Shown in pieces: positions 35,574 through 44,856 of a stretch of 64,000 nucleotides of DNA; the stretch's first letter is position 1; every line of letters begins with the position of its first letter. Below the pieces are notes generated by a model, which searched no databases, had not been told where the DNA came from, and saw only the letters and a program-made list of their open reading frames with translations. The stretch is from Proteiniphilum sp. X52. GTDB taxonomy: Bacteria; Bacteroidota; Bacteroidia; Bacteroidales; Dysgonomonadaceae. The translations under genes were made by a program, and so were the position numbers. Location of the stretch: NCBI RefSeq assembly GCF_003712195.1, contig NZ_RDSD01000018.1, positions 24,615 to 88,614 of the forward strand. The letters are read 5' to 3'.

Positions 35574-35947
35574 TTGTCACTCTTTTTATTATCCTTATCA
35601 TCTTGCGCCATCAGAAAGCGTACTACCCCATTTGATATTTTCCGGTTGAAACGCTTTTTCAAAAGTAGCATGATCAGCAACACCAAAATGGAAAATGCGG
35701 ATACAATGCCGAAGCCTGCCCAGAGGCTTTCAAGCAGTTCAGCCAGGTAGAGGGCTGCTGTTACCAGCGCGAAAAAAAGCGCTACCAAAGCGATCCATGC
35801 TATGATCAGACCATAACTGATCGAGGCTGAACCCAGACTCACTTTCTCATACACTTCCAGTTTCGCCAGTTCGAGCGAACTGGAGATGAAGTTCGAAATA
35901 TCATCCCGCATTTCCTCGAATAGCGTGCTCACTTTTTTCTCTTCCAT
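35570..35947 (-). CDS. Phage-holin-3-6-like membrane protein (YqjE/DUF1469 type)
   Basis: This 125-residue protein has an amphipathic N-terminus (FISSSLELAKLEVYEKV), two membrane spans (ISYGLIIAWIALVALFFALV; FGIVSAFSILVLLIMLLL) and a basic tail. This is the pattern of the family annotated as Actinobacteria holin-X or YqjE, which in most hosts is an inner-membrane stress protein and not a phage holin. It lies between a YtxH gene and a hypothetical gene. Confidence 0.75.
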   Translation of the reverse strand: MEEKKVSTLFEEMRDDISNFISSSLELAKLEVYEKVSLGSASISYGLIIAWIALVALFFALVTAALYLAELLESLWAGFGIVSAFSILVLLIMLLLKKRFNRKISNGVVRFLMAQDDKDNKKSDK

Positions 35948-35977
35948 CGTTTTGTTCGGTTAAAGGATAAGATATAT

Positions 35978-36220
35978 TTATTGTTTTGCCAGCTCTTTCT
36001 TGGCTATTTCGGCAATGTCATCTATATCTTCCTTTAAATCCTGTACTTCGCTTTTCCCTTTGTAGATAGCGGTTTTGACATTGGCACGTACTTTATCCGC
36101 AAACTCGTTAGCCTGCTCCAGCCACTCCTCTTTTCTGTCACTTCCCATAATGTAACCTACTGCAGCTCCGAGAGCAACGCCGATTCCTAAACCTAATAAT
36201 AGTTTTGCTTCTGATTTCAT
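35978..36220 (-). CDS. YtxH-domain protein
   Basis: This 80-residue protein has a glycine-rich hydrophobic segment (LLLGLGIGVALGAAVGYIMG) and then a charged helix (ADKVRANVKTAIYKGKSEV), typical of YtxH/gas-vesicle-like stress proteins. It is first of three genes on the minus strand, probably one envelope-stress transcript. Confidence 0.8.
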   Translation of the reverse strand: MKSEAKLLLGLGIGVALGAAVGYIMGSDRKEEWLEQANEFADKVRANVKTAIYKGKSEVQDLKEDIDDIAEIAKKELAKQ

Positions 36221-36353
36221 AATTTTTGCGTTTAATAATTAATAGTTAGTTGTTTTGATATTCAATCAAGTTTTGTCGCTCCAATACCTGTACTAAATAG
36301 AACACATTACCGGCAAAATTGTTTTTCGAAACTGTAATTTCCGGGATCGGTGA

Positions 36354-37703
36354 TTATTCTGTGGACAACGACTCTCCCAGCAATGTGGCGGGTGTAAAGC
36401 CGGTTATTCTCACCTTCACGAATTCTCCGATGCGGTGTTTTTTCTTGTCAAAAATAACTACCTTATTCTGGTCGGTACGGCCGAAGAGTTGTTCCCGGGA
36501 GCGCTTGGAGAATCCTTCCGTGAGTACCTCGAATTCCTTGCCCAGATCCTTTTCGTTGCTTTGCCGCGACAATTCCATTTGCAGGTCGATAATTTCTTGC
36601 AGACGTCTGCTTTTGACCTCTTCCGGCACATTGTCTTCCAATCTTTTTGCAGCGTAAGTGCCCGGTCGCTCCGAATATTTGAACATGAAAGCCGAATCGA
36701 ATCCCACTTCGCGCATCATGGAGAGTGTCTCCTGATGGTCTTCTTCCGTTTCGGAATGGAATCCGCACATGATGTCGGTGGAAAGTCCGCAACCGGGGAT
36801 GATCCGTTTGATGGCTGCGATCCTGTCCATGTACCACTCCCTGTCGTATCTTCTGTTCATCAGTTTCATCATCCTTGAACTTCCCGATTGTACGGGAAGG
36901 TGGATGTAGTTGCAGATGTTTTGGTATTGGGCGATGGTCTCCAGCGTTTTATCGGTCATGTCCCGTGGATGGGATGTGGTGAAACGGATCCGCATCCCGG
37001 GAGCGGCTTCAGCGACCATGACGAGCAGTGCGGGGAAATCGATCTTTCTGTCACTGTCCATAAAACGGTAGGAGTTCACATTCTGCCCCAATAGGGTCAC
37101 TTCCCTGAATCCCTTTTCGCGCATGACGCGTAACTCGTTGAGGATACTCTCCGGCTCGCGGCTGCGCTCCCGCCCGCGGGTAAAGGGGACAATGCAGTAA
37201 GTGCAGAATTTGTCACATCCGCGCATGATGGAAATATATCCGGAGATGTTGCTCCCGTTCAATTTCAAGGGGATCACATCTTTGTATGTCTCTGTCTTTG
37301 ACAGTTGGATGTTGATGGCTTTCTCACCTCTTTCGGCCGCCCCCACTAAATTGGGAAGGTCGAGATAGGCATCGGGCCCTACCACCAGGTCGACATCATG
37401 ATCGTCGATCAGGTCCGATTTTACCCTTTCGGCCATACATCCCAATACACCTACGATAAGAGGAGCCTTCCGTTTCCTTTTCAAGGCATTGAAATATTCC
37501 AGTCGCTGCACTACTCGCTGTTCTGCGTTATCCCTTATGGAACAGGTGTTCACGAAAATGGCGTCAGCGTCGCGGTCATTGTCGGTCAGCCGATAGCCAT
37601 CCATCTCCATGATTGAGGCAACCACTTCCGTGTCCGCCACGTTCATTTGACAACCATAAGTCTCTATAAATAGTTTTTTTTCTTTTACTTCGTTCGGATT
37701 CAT
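36354..37703 (-). CDS. miaB: tRNA-2-methylthio-N6-dimethylallyladenosine synthase
   Basis: The start is taken as ATG 37703 (MNPNEVKEKKLFIETYGCQMN). The frame runs open to 37781, but the extra 26 residues are not MiaB-like and would be encoded by a palindromic repeat. The protein (449 residues) has the UPF0004 domain with three cysteines (YGCQMN, CSIRDN, GCMAER), the radical-SAM motif RGCDKFCTYC near 164 and a C-terminal TRAM domain (GRTDQNKVVIFDKK). It methylthiolates A37 of tRNAs reading UNN codons. Confidence 0.95.
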   Translation of the reverse strand: MNPNEVKEKKLFIETYGCQMNVADTEVVASIMEMDGYRLTDNDRDADAIFVNTCSIRDNAEQRVVQRLEYFNALKRKRKAPLIVGVLGCMAERVKSDLIDDHDVDLVVGPDAYLDLPNLVGAAERGEKAINIQLSKTETYKDVIPLKLNGSNISGYISIMRGCDKFCTYCIVPFTRGRERSREPESILNELRVMREKGFREVTLLGQNVNSYRFMDSDRKIDFPALLVMVAEAAPGMRIRFTTSHPRDMTDKTLETIAQYQNICNYIHLPVQSGSSRMMKLMNRRYDREWYMDRIAAIKRIIPGCGLSTDIMCGFHSETEEDHQETLSMMREVGFDSAFMFKYSERPGTYAAKRLEDNVPEEVKSRRLQEIIDLQMELSRQSNEKDLGKEFEVLTEGFSKRSREQLFGRTDQNKVVIFDKKKHRIGEFVKVRITGFTPATLLGESLSTE

Positions 37704-37730
37704 ACGATATTTTATTTTCTCATTTCGCTG

Positions 37731-37756
37731 TATGGAACCTTCATTCGCGGTTTCAT
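37731..37756. repeat. Palindromic leader element, short copy at miaB
   Basis: This 26-bp minimal copy has TATGGAACC, then TTCATTCGC, then GGTTTCAT. It starts 27 bp upstream of the miaB ATG and keeps the CATACGAT start-codon context also seen at susC and the sigma gene. Confidence 0.5.
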
Positions 37757-37830
37757 CACTTATTCCTAAACTGTGAGGCATGTCATAAAACTCCCGGAAA
37801 AGTTAAAATGTCAAATTATCGACAAAAAAG

Positions 37831-37945
37831 TTGCAATATTCTATTTTTCATGCTAACTTTGCCGTAAGGAAAAATAAAAATTTTTTCATAGTTAAGGTTT
37901 TGGTTAATTGCTCGAGAGTGACTGTGAAGTTGCTCTCGATTTTTA
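37831..37945 (+). ncRNA. Probable small RNA or terminated leader of about 75-80 nt
   Basis: TTG (37831-37833), a 20-bp gap and TAACTTTG (37854-37861) make a consensus Bacteroidetes promoter. After a predicted start near 37868 there is no ATG-started open frame. At 37912-37939 there is a 7-bp hairpin (TCGAGAG / CTCTCGA, 14-base loop) followed by TTTTTA. The unit lies in the divergent gap between miaB and the gene at 38014. It could be a free-standing small RNA or an attenuated leader of that gene. Confidence 0.5.
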
Positions 37946-38013
37946 TATCGACCATGTAACCTCCGATTCAGAAAAAATCACTATTTTTGTCCGGTTGCAA
38001 AATTAATCAAAAT

Positions 38014-38511
38014 ATGGAGTCTGGAGATATTATTTATTTTATCCTTCTGGTATTTTTCATGATATTGGGTTTTTTTAATGATTCCCGCAAGAAAAAGCAA
38101 CAGCAACAGAAGCAATCGGAAGCGCGAGAGCGGCCGGAAACTGAATTCCGCCCCTTTTTAGAAGGGGAGCAGGAGTTTATACCCCCCCGGTCAGAGGGCA
38201 AAAAGCGTAAAACTCCCCCGCCGATACCTGCTGCTTATTCGGCAAACGAAAGATACGATAATTTTCAGTCCTCAATCGATCTGGTATCTATTCACGAAGA
38301 ACCTTCTACCCTCTCGAGTTATACCTTTGATTATGATGTGAATTCCTTTTATGAGCTGGATCCGGCTTCACCTGATTCACCGGATAAAGTCCGGGAGGAT
38401 CAATCAAGGAAATCATCGCATCCGTTGCTTCAGGATCTGAGAGAAGGAACAGGCCGGGAAGAACTTAAAAAAGGGTTGATTTACGGAGAGATTATGCAAA
38501 GGAAGTATTGA
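38014..38511 (+). CDS. Hypothetical membrane-anchored protein with Gln/Pro-rich tail
   Basis: From ATG 38014 (about 165 residues) the protein has one N-terminal membrane span (IIYFILLVFFMILGFF), then a basic and glutamine-rich stretch (RKKKQQQQKQ), then a low-complexity acidic cytoplasmic region. The end (LKKGLIYGEIMQRKY) looks more ordered. A TATTTTTG -7 box lies at 37982-37989. The frame to 37987 would start within that box and is not used. No family is recognised. Confidence 0.7.
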   Translation: MESGDIIYFILLVFFMILGFFNDSRKKKQQQQKQSEARERPETEFRPFLEGEQEFIPPRSEGKKRKTPPPIPAAYSANERYDNFQSSIDLVSIHEEPSTLSSYTFDYDVNSFYELDPASPDSPDKVREDQSRKSSHPLLQDLREGTGREELKKGLIYGEIMQRKY

Positions 38512-38550
38512 AAATATATCGATATCTAAACACAAAAATATTTACTGTTT

Positions 38551-40047
38551 ATGGCATTACAATTTATTAGCGCTGAAGAGGCTGCGGCACTCGTGAACAA
38601 TGACGACAACGTAGGCTTCAGCGGTTTCACCCATGCCGGATGTCCCAAAGTGGTTCCGGTAGAGATTGCCAAAAGGGCGGAGGCAGAACATGCCAAAGGC
38701 AATCCTTTCAAGATCGGTGTATTCACGGGAGCATCCACGGGCGACTCCATAGACGGTGCGCTTGCCCGGGCGAAAGCGATCAAATTCCGCACACCTTACC
38801 AGACCAACAAGGATATGCGTGATGCGATCAACCGGGGAGAATTGGACTATTTCGATCTTCATCTTTCGCAGTTGGCCCAGGAAATCCGGTATGGTTTTCT
38901 CGGCAAGGTCAATGTGGCTGTCATAGAGGCATGTGAAGTGACCGGGAAAGGGGAGATCGTTCCCACCACGGCCGTGGGCATTACACCCACCATCTGTCGG
39001 CTGGCGGATATCGTGATCGTGGAGCTTAACAAGCAAGTCCCCTCGAAATTACGTGGTATTCACGATATATACGAACTGCAGGATCCTCCCAAGCGGCGGG
39101 AAATACCTATATTCGAAGTACAGGCACGGGTGGGGCTCGATTATGTGAAGGTGGATCCGGAAAAGATATTTGTGGTGGAAACCGACAGGGACGGCGAAGG
39201 AAGCGGTTTCGCTCCGGTGGATGAGGTTACCCGGCAGATAGGGAACAATGTGGCCGACTTTTTCGTCTCGGAGATGAAGGCGGGACGTATTCCCGCCCAT
39301 TTTCTGCCTATCCAGTCGGGAGTGGGAAATATTGCCAACGCTGTGTTGGCCTCGATGGGAAGCAATCCCGATATACCTCGTTTCGAGGTATATACGGAAG
39401 TGATACAGGACGCTGTCCTCGACATGATGCAGAAAGGTTTCATCTCGTTTGCCAGCGGCTGCTCGCTTACTGTAAGCAATGATGCGCTTCATCAGTTCTA
39501 TGACGATCTCGATTTCTTTAAAAATAAACTGGTATTACGACCGTCGGAGGTCTCCAATAATCCGGGGATGGCGCGCCGGCTCGGCATCATCGCCCTCAAT
39601 ACCGCCATCGAAGTGGATATCTTCGGCAGCGTGAACTCCACCCATGTGAATGGCACCCATATGATGAACGGGATCGGTGGGTCGGGTGATTTTACCCGCA
39701 ACTCATACCTTTCTATATTCCTTACTCCTTCTACCGCCAAGAATGGCGCTATAAGCTGCATCGTGCCCAAAGTGACGCATGAAGATCACAATGAGCATTC
39801 TGTGAAGATTGTGGTGTCGGAATTTGGTGTGGCCGACCTGAGGGGCAAAGGACCGAGAAAACGCGCCGAAGAGATCATCGAGAAGTGTGCCCATCCCGAT
39901 TACCGTCCGCTTCTGCATGAATATCTTAACCGTGGCGTGAAGGGACATCTCCCTCAGGATATTTACGCTTGCTACGCTTTCCACCATGCCTTGAGAGAAA
40001 CCCGAAGCATGCTCAATACCGACTTCTCGAAATATCAGATAGGTTGA
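38551..40047 (+). CDS. Acetyl-CoA hydrolase/succinyl-CoA:acetate CoA-transferase
   Basis: This 498-residue protein of the Ach1/AarC family has NDDNVGFSGFTHAGCPK at the N-terminus, FEVYTEVIQDAVLDMM near 286-300 (the Glu in YTE is the likely catalytic residue), GSVNSTHVNGTHMMNGIGGSGDF and SEFGVADLRGKGPRKRA. It exchanges CoA between succinate and acetate (or propionate). It can therefore make acetate from acetyl-CoA while saving the bond as succinyl-CoA, which fits an anaerobe with an incomplete citric acid cycle. It is transcribed alone and ends at a strong hairpin. Confidence 0.92.
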   Translation: MALQFISAEEAAALVNNDDNVGFSGFTHAGCPKVVPVEIAKRAEAEHAKGNPFKIGVFTGASTGDSIDGALARAKAIKFRTPYQTNKDMRDAINRGELDYFDLHLSQLAQEIRYGFLGKVNVAVIEACEVTGKGEIVPTTAVGITPTICRLADIVIVELNKQVPSKLRGIHDIYELQDPPKRREIPIFEVQARVGLDYVKVDPEKIFVVETDRDGEGSGFAPVDEVTRQIGNNVADFFVSEMKAGRIPAHFLPIQSGVGNIANAVLASMGSNPDIPRFEVYTEVIQDAVLDMMQKGFISFASGCSLTVSNDALHQFYDDLDFFKNKLVLRPSEVSNNPGMARRLGIIALNTAIEVDIFGSVNSTHVNGTHMMNGIGGSGDFTRNSYLSIFLTPSTAKNGAISCIVPKVTHEDHNEHSVKIVVSEFGVADLRGKGPRKRAEEIIEKCAHPDYRPLLHEYLNRGVKGHLPQDIYACYAFHHALRETRSMLNTDFSKYQIG

Positions 40048-40118
40048 CCTCGTTGAGAAACAACTCCGGGGAGTTTGTCCCTTAAAAACAGTGGAGTTTG
40101 TCCCTTAAAAATAAATGG

Positions 40119-40156
40119 AGTTATCCTGACAGAAAAACGCTCATGTCAGGATAACT
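40119..40156. terminator. Bidirectional terminator between CoA-transferase and aconitase genes
   Basis: The 13-bp perfect arms AGTTATCCTGACA and TGTCAGGATAACT surround a 12-base loop and are followed by TTTCTTTT. It serves both converging genes. Just before it, GGAGTTTGTCCCTTAAAAA occurs twice (about 40074 and 40093). Confidence 0.85.
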
Positions 40157-40195
40157 TTTCTTTTGTGGATACCTGGGCTGCTGGGCGGTTTGCCG

Positions 40196-42967
40196 TTATC
40201 TCCTGAGATACTCGCGCAATACATATTGCAGAATACCTTCATTTTTGTAATACTCTATCTCAATATTGGAATCTAAACGTGCCTCAACCTGAAAATCAGT
40301 GACTTTCCCCGATGGATGTGCCGCATTGACGTGAAGTATTTTATGGGGAACCAGATTATTCGCTAAGCCGGTTATAGAAAAGGTTTCAGTCCCGTCTAAT
40401 CCCAGTGACTCAGCGTTCTGCCCATGCATAAAAACCAATGGTGCAACCCCCATACCCACCAGGTTACTTCTATGGATTCGCTCAAAGCTCTCGGCGATCA
40501 CTGCTTTTATTCCTAACAGGAACGTCCCTTTTGCCGCCCAGTCTCTCGACGAGCCGGAACCGTATTCTTTTCCGGCCAGGACAATCAGGGGTGTTCCGTC
40601 GTTTTTATATGACATTGCCGTTTCGTAAACGCTTTTCACCTCATTTGACGGGAAATAAGTACTATATCCACCTTCCCTGTCTGTAATTTTATTTTTAAGG
40701 CGGACATTGGCAAAGGTACCCCGCATCATCACTTCATGATTACCCCTGCGAGAGCCGTAAGAATTGAAATCTGCCCGGCTGACCCCGTGCTCCAGCAGGT
40801 ATTTACCCGCCGCGCTATCTTCTCTGAATGAACCCGCGGGAGAGATATGATCGGTAGTTACGGAATCACCCAGATATAATAACACCCGGGCATTATGTAT
40901 ATCCCTTAAGGGGGGTAATGCTTCACTCAGCCCTTCGAAAAATGGAGACTCTTTGATGTATGTTGAATTTCTGTCCCATTCGTAATTCTCATCCAGGTTG
41001 ACTTTCAGATTTTGCCAATCAGCGGAGCCGTCGAAGATCACATCGTAAACCTGCTTAAAATCTTCGATCCTCATGCAGGCCTTAATTGTTTCTGTAATTT
41101 CATCCCTGTTGGGCCAGATATCCCTGAGATACACGGGATTGCCATTCGGGTCATAGTCCAGGGGATCTTCCATGAGATTGGTATCTATCCTGCCTGCCAA
41201 GGCATAAGCCACGACAAGCATCGGGGACATCAGGAAATTCATCTTTACCTGTGGATGGACACGGGCCTCAAAGTTCCTGTTACCGGACAATACTGCCGAT
41301 ACAATCAATTCGCCCTTTTCCACAGCTTCGGCTATGTGGGGAGGAAGCGGCCCGGAATTTCCGATGCAGGATGTGCAACCATATCCAACCGTATGAAAAC
41401 GCAAAGCTTCCAGATCGGCATTGAGTCCGGAGCGCTCCAGATACTGTGTCACCACTTTAGATCCCGGCGCCAGGGAGGTTTTAACCCACGATTTGGTGCG
41501 TAATCCCCTCTTCACCGCATTTCTTGCCAATAATCCGGCTCCCACCATTACAGCCGGATTGGACGTATTGGTGCAACTGGTGATCGCGGCAATAACGATA
41601 CTCCCGTCACTTAGCACCAATTCTTTATCCTTGTGTTTGATCCTTACTGATCGGATAGATTCCCTTTCCACCTCATAGGTGGTGGGCGCATTGACCGGCA
41701 CCTTGCCAAAGGTGAATTCCGTTCCCGATCCCCCGTCGGCAAGCCAGGCGGATTCACGTCTGTCACGCGGAGGATAATAAAACCGGGAATATTCCTTTTC
41801 CAGCAGCATTTGGAATTGTTCACCCAACTCTTCGACCAGGATTTTGTCCTGGGGTCGTTTGGGCCCTGAAACAGTGGGTTGGAGAGTAGACAGGTCAAAT
41901 TCCACCACTGAGGAATACTGGATATTTTCATTTCCTGTCCGCCATAACAGATTCTCTTTACAATAGGTTTCGACAATCTCCACCTCTTCTTCTGTGCGAT
42001 TGGTCTGACGCATGTATTGCAAGGTGAGTTCATCAATCGGGAAATAGGTCACCGTACATCCGAATTCGGGCGACATGTTGGAGATGGTGGCTCTGTCGGT
42101 GACGGTTAAAGTGTCCAAACCATCACCAAACACTTCCACAAATTTCCCGACAACACCTTTCTCCCTTAACACCTTCGTGATCGACAATACCATATCGGTA
42201 GCGGTACATTGTTCCGGGATCTTTCCTGTCAACTTCAACCCTATTACTTGGGGGCAGGTAAAGAAAATGGGTTGTCCAAGCATGGCTGCTTCCGCCTCGA
42301 TACCGCCCACTCCCCATCCAATAACCCCTATGCCATTCACCATGGGGGTATGGGAATCGGTGCCCACCAATGAGTCAGGGAACAACCAACCATCACGGCT
42401 TATGATCCCCTTTGCCAAGTATTCCAGGTTAACCTGATGACAAATGCCCAATCCGGGAGGAACTACTGTGAAATTACGAAGCCCGTTCTGGGCCCATTTC
42501 AATAATTCATACCGTTCCTTGTTTCTCTCATACTCAACCTGTACGTTTTTGTCGTATGAATAGTCCGTGCCGTAATAATCAACCTGTACCGAGTGATCGA
42601 TCACTAAATCGACAGGAATGGCAGGGTTGATTTTCTGGCCATCTTTGCCATGCCGGATATATTCAGCGCGAAGTGAAGCCATGTCGACAACAGCGGGCAC
42701 TCCGGTAAAGTCCTGCATTAAGATGCGCGCCGGCTTAAAAGGGATATCCTTGTCAACCAGGGCGGGTGTCCAGTTAACCAACGTATGGATATGGTCATCG
42801 GTGATGCTGAACCCGTCATAATTCCGTAACACATTTTCCAATAGAATACGGATACTGAACGGCAGATGTTCAACCTGACCGTAAGGAAGCTCTTTGAGAG
42901 AACTGTAAAAGTAGTTTTTTCCTTTCACTGTAAGTTCCCGAAATGATTTTGATTTAGTTGTTTCCAT
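40196..42967 (-). CDS. acnA: Aconitate hydratase, AcnA/IRP type
   Basis: From ATG 42967 (METTKSKSF) the protein has about 923 residues. The GTG at 42991 is less likely. It has [47 protein letters not shown], the cluster cysteines in AAITSCTNTSNP and GYGCTSCIGNSGPL, and the swivel domain AGKEYGSGSSRDWAAKG. It isomerises citrate to isocitrate. A second aconitase of the mitochondrial type lies at 57271-59526 with the other citrate genes. This copy stands alone, so a separate regulation or substrate (for example 2-methylcitrate) is possible. Confidence 0.95.
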   Translation of the reverse strand: METTKSKSFRELTVKGKNYFYSSLKELPYGQVEHLPFSIRILLENVLRNYDGFSITDDHIHTLVNWTPALVDKDIPFKPARILMQDFTGVPAVVDMASLRAEYIRHGKDGQKINPAIPVDLVIDHSVQVDYYGTDYSYDKNVQVEYERNKERYELLKWAQNGLRNFTVVPPGLGICHQVNLEYLAKGIISRDGWLFPDSLVGTDSHTPMVNGIGVIGWGVGGIEAEAAMLGQPIFFTCPQVIGLKLTGKIPEQCTATDMVLSITKVLREKGVVGKFVEVFGDGLDTLTVTDRATISNMSPEFGCTVTYFPIDELTLQYMRQTNRTEEEVEIVETYCKENLLWRTGNENIQYSSVVEFDLSTLQPTVSGPKRPQDKILVEELGEQFQMLLEKEYSRFYYPPRDRRESAWLADGGSGTEFTFGKVPVNAPTTYEVERESIRSVRIKHKDKELVLSDGSIVIAAITSCTNTSNPAVMVGAGLLARNAVKRGLRTKSWVKTSLAPGSKVVTQYLERSGLNADLEALRFHTVGYGCTSCIGNSGPLPPHIAEAVEKGELIVSAVLSGNRNFEARVHPQVKMNFLMSPMLVVAYALAGRIDTNLMEDPLDYDPNGNPVYLRDIWPNRDEITETIKACMRIEDFKQVYDVIFDGSADWQNLKVNLDENYEWDRNSTYIKESPFFEGLSEALPPLRDIHNARVLLYLGDSVTTDHISPAGSFREDSAAGKYLLEHGVSRADFNSYGSRRGNHEVMMRGTFANVRLKNKITDREGGYSTYFPSNEVKSVYETAMSYKNDGTPLIVLAGKEYGSGSSRDWAAKGTFLLGIKAVIAESFERIHRSNLVGMGVAPLVFMHGQNAESLGLDGTETFSITGLANNLVPHKILHVNAAHPSGKVTDFQVEARLDSNIEIEYYKNEGILQYVLREYLRR

Positions 42968-43283
42968 AGCACACTGTATAATATTCTCCACTTAACTAAC
43001 AACGAAGTGAAGAGAAAGGTTTAAATATTGCTTGTGAGGCGCTGATCTTATGACCGTTCCCGAAGGGATCGATTTATTGTCAAACACGAAAGTGAAGGCG
43101 CCACATTGCAGCCATCACGGGTGTTTTACTTATGAATAGAGCGGATTTTCTTTCTGTTTAGATTGACCAATATGTATGCTTAAGCACATATCTTTCAGGT
43201 GATCCCCGTTATATCGATATTTGAAGATATAAATAAACAAAAAGCGACTACGCTTTTAATCGTAATCGCCTCATTGTCAGCTG

Positions 43284-43359
43284 TCGGGATGACTGGATTC
43301 GAACCAGCGACCACTCGCCCCCCAGACGAGTACTCTAAACCGGACTGAGCTACATCCCG
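43284..43359 (-). tRNA. tRNA-Pro (GGG anticodon)
   Basis: On the minus strand a 76-nt cloverleaf is clear: acceptor CGGGATG/CATCCCG, D-arm AGCTCAG...GAG, anticodon stem CTCGT/GCGAG with loop CTGGGGG (anticodon GGG, G37), T-arm CTGGTTCGAATCCAG, and discriminator A. CCA is not encoded. The remainder of 42968-43605 holds no gene that I can support. Confidence 0.93.
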
Positions 43360-43605
43360 CAAAAGTGAGTGCAAAAGTAGCACATTATTTTTAATTCCGC
43401 AAATTTAGATTCGGCTTTGTTTAATGTATATTATGAATTTATTTATGATCGGATAAAAAAATAGTTGTTAATTTGCGGTTTGGTAAACAGAGAGATTGTT
43501 GATGTCTTTTTGAAAATCCATTGTTATGCTATCCGGATGGATAAAATGATGGGCAGCGTACTGCTGAAAGGCTTCAATAACCTTAAAAAGAAATAGTTAT
43601 ATTCA

Positions 43606-44652
43606 ATGACTTTCACTGCAAAGCAAATAGCCGATTTTCTGAAAGGTGAGATAGTCGGCAACCCGGAAGTAAAAGTTTCCAATTTTTCGAAGATCGAAGA
43701 GGGAAAAGCAGGTACTATCACTTTCCTGGCCAATCTGAAGTATACTCCCTATATTTACAACACTGAAGCCGACATTGTGCTTGTAAACAATGATTTCGAG
43801 CCGGAGAAGCCGATCAGGGCCACCCTCATTAAAGTGCCCAATGCTTATGCTGCGTTGGCCTCATTGATGGAAATGGTGAATAAAAGTACCCCTCGTAAGC
43901 GGGGTATTGATCCACTGAGTTTTGTCTCGCCCACTGCGGTACTCAATGCAGACGTTTATGTGGGAGCGTTCGCCTATATCGGAGATCATGTTGAGATAGG
44001 GAATGACAGCAAGATCTACCCGCAATCTTATGTGGGAGACAATGTGAAGATCGGGAAAAATACCGTCATCTATCCCGGCGTAAGGATTTATCACAATTGT
44101 GTGATAGGCGATGATTGTATCCTGCATGCGGGTGCTGTGATCGGCGCGGACGGTTTCGGCTTTTCCAAAGAAGGGGAGATATATCATAAAATTCCCCAGT
44201 TGGGCAATGTAATTATCGAAGACGATGTGGAGATCGGAGCCAACACAACCATAGACCGCGCGGTGATGGGTTCTACTGTTATCCGTCGAGGCGTAAAACT
44301 CGATAATCTCATACAGATAGCACACAATTGTGAGATCGGTGAGCATACAGCTATGGCTGCCCAGGTAGGTATTGCCGGTTCTACCAAGATCGGTGAAAAT
44401 TGTGTCTTTGGCGGGCAAGTGGGTATTGGTGGACATATCACTATTGGGAAAAACAGTCAGATAGGTGCTCAGTCCGGAATCATCAGTAATACCGAAGAGG
44501 GATCGGAAATCATCGGTTCCCCCGCTATGCCTGTGAAAAGTTTCTTCAAGTCAAGCATCATCATACCCAAGTTGCCGGATATGTACCGGCAGCTGAACAG
44601 GCTAGAGAGAGAGCTGGCTGAATTGAAGAAAAAGCTTGAGCTTGGCGATTAA
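43606..44652 (+). CDS. lpxD: UDP-3-O-acylglucosamine N-acyltransferase
   Basis: This 348-residue protein has an N-terminal uridine-binding domain ([18 protein letters not shown]), then left-handed beta-helix hexapeptide repeats ([16 protein letters not shown] and on). The catalytic-His region [16 protein letters not shown] and a C-terminal helix complete it. It adds the second hydroxyacyl chain in lipid A synthesis. It heads the cluster lpxD, lpxC/fabZ, lpxA. Confidence 0.96.
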   Translation: MTFTAKQIADFLKGEIVGNPEVKVSNFSKIEEGKAGTITFLANLKYTPYIYNTEADIVLVNNDFEPEKPIRATLIKVPNAYAALASLMEMVNKSTPRKRGIDPLSFVSPTAVLNADVYVGAFAYIGDHVEIGNDSKIYPQSYVGDNVKIGKNTVIYPGVRIYHNCVIGDDCILHAGAVIGADGFGFSKEGEIYHKIPQLGNVIIEDDVEIGANTTIDRAVMGSTVIRRGVKLDNLIQIAHNCEIGEHTAMAAQVGIAGSTKIGENCVFGGQVGIGGHITIGKNSQIGAQSGIISNTEEGSEIIGSPAMPVKSFFKSSIIIPKLPDMYRQLNRLERELAELKKKLELGD

Positions 44653-44777
44653 ATCCCTGTTTAATTAAGAAATATACCACACCCTCACAAATTTAAAAAA
44701 GAATCTGTGCAATTGATCTTTGCATCAGGAAAATACATTTTATTGAACGGTAATGAGGTGATATTGTTATTTGATGT

Positions 44778-44785
44778 TATCTTTG
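44778..44785 (+). promoter_or_regulatory. -7 box upstream of lpxC/fabZ
   Basis: TATCTTTG matches TAnnTTTG and lies 71 bp before the lpxC ATG in the 204-bp gap after lpxD. It gives lpxC/fabZ its own transcription start. The -33 box is not clear. Confidence 0.45.
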
Positions 44786-44856
44786 CACATAAATAGGAGA
44801 AATGAGAAATAAATTATGCTCCATAAGATACCTTGGACGATAGATAATTTTATTAT

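Noticed and set aside
35570..35947. Holin-like gene as sign of a prophage
   Set aside because: The neighbours are YtxH-type and housekeeping genes, with no other phage genes. This protein family is widely an inner-membrane stress protein.
37704..37781. N-terminal extension of MiaB
   Set aside because: The extra codons are made by the palindromic repeat, are not MiaB-like, and a proper start lies at 37703.
42992..43283. Gap between acnA and the tRNA
   Set aside because: Both strands were read and no gene, repeat or clear promoter was found.
43195..43383. 62-codon minus-strand frame over the tRNA
   Set aside because: It is fully overlapped by the tRNA-Pro gene, which has a complete cloverleaf.
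43537..43596. 19-codon open frame just before lpxD (MDKMMGSVLLKGFNN)
   Set aside because: It is too short and has no visible ribosome-binding site or conservation evidence. It might be a leader peptide but cannot be supported.
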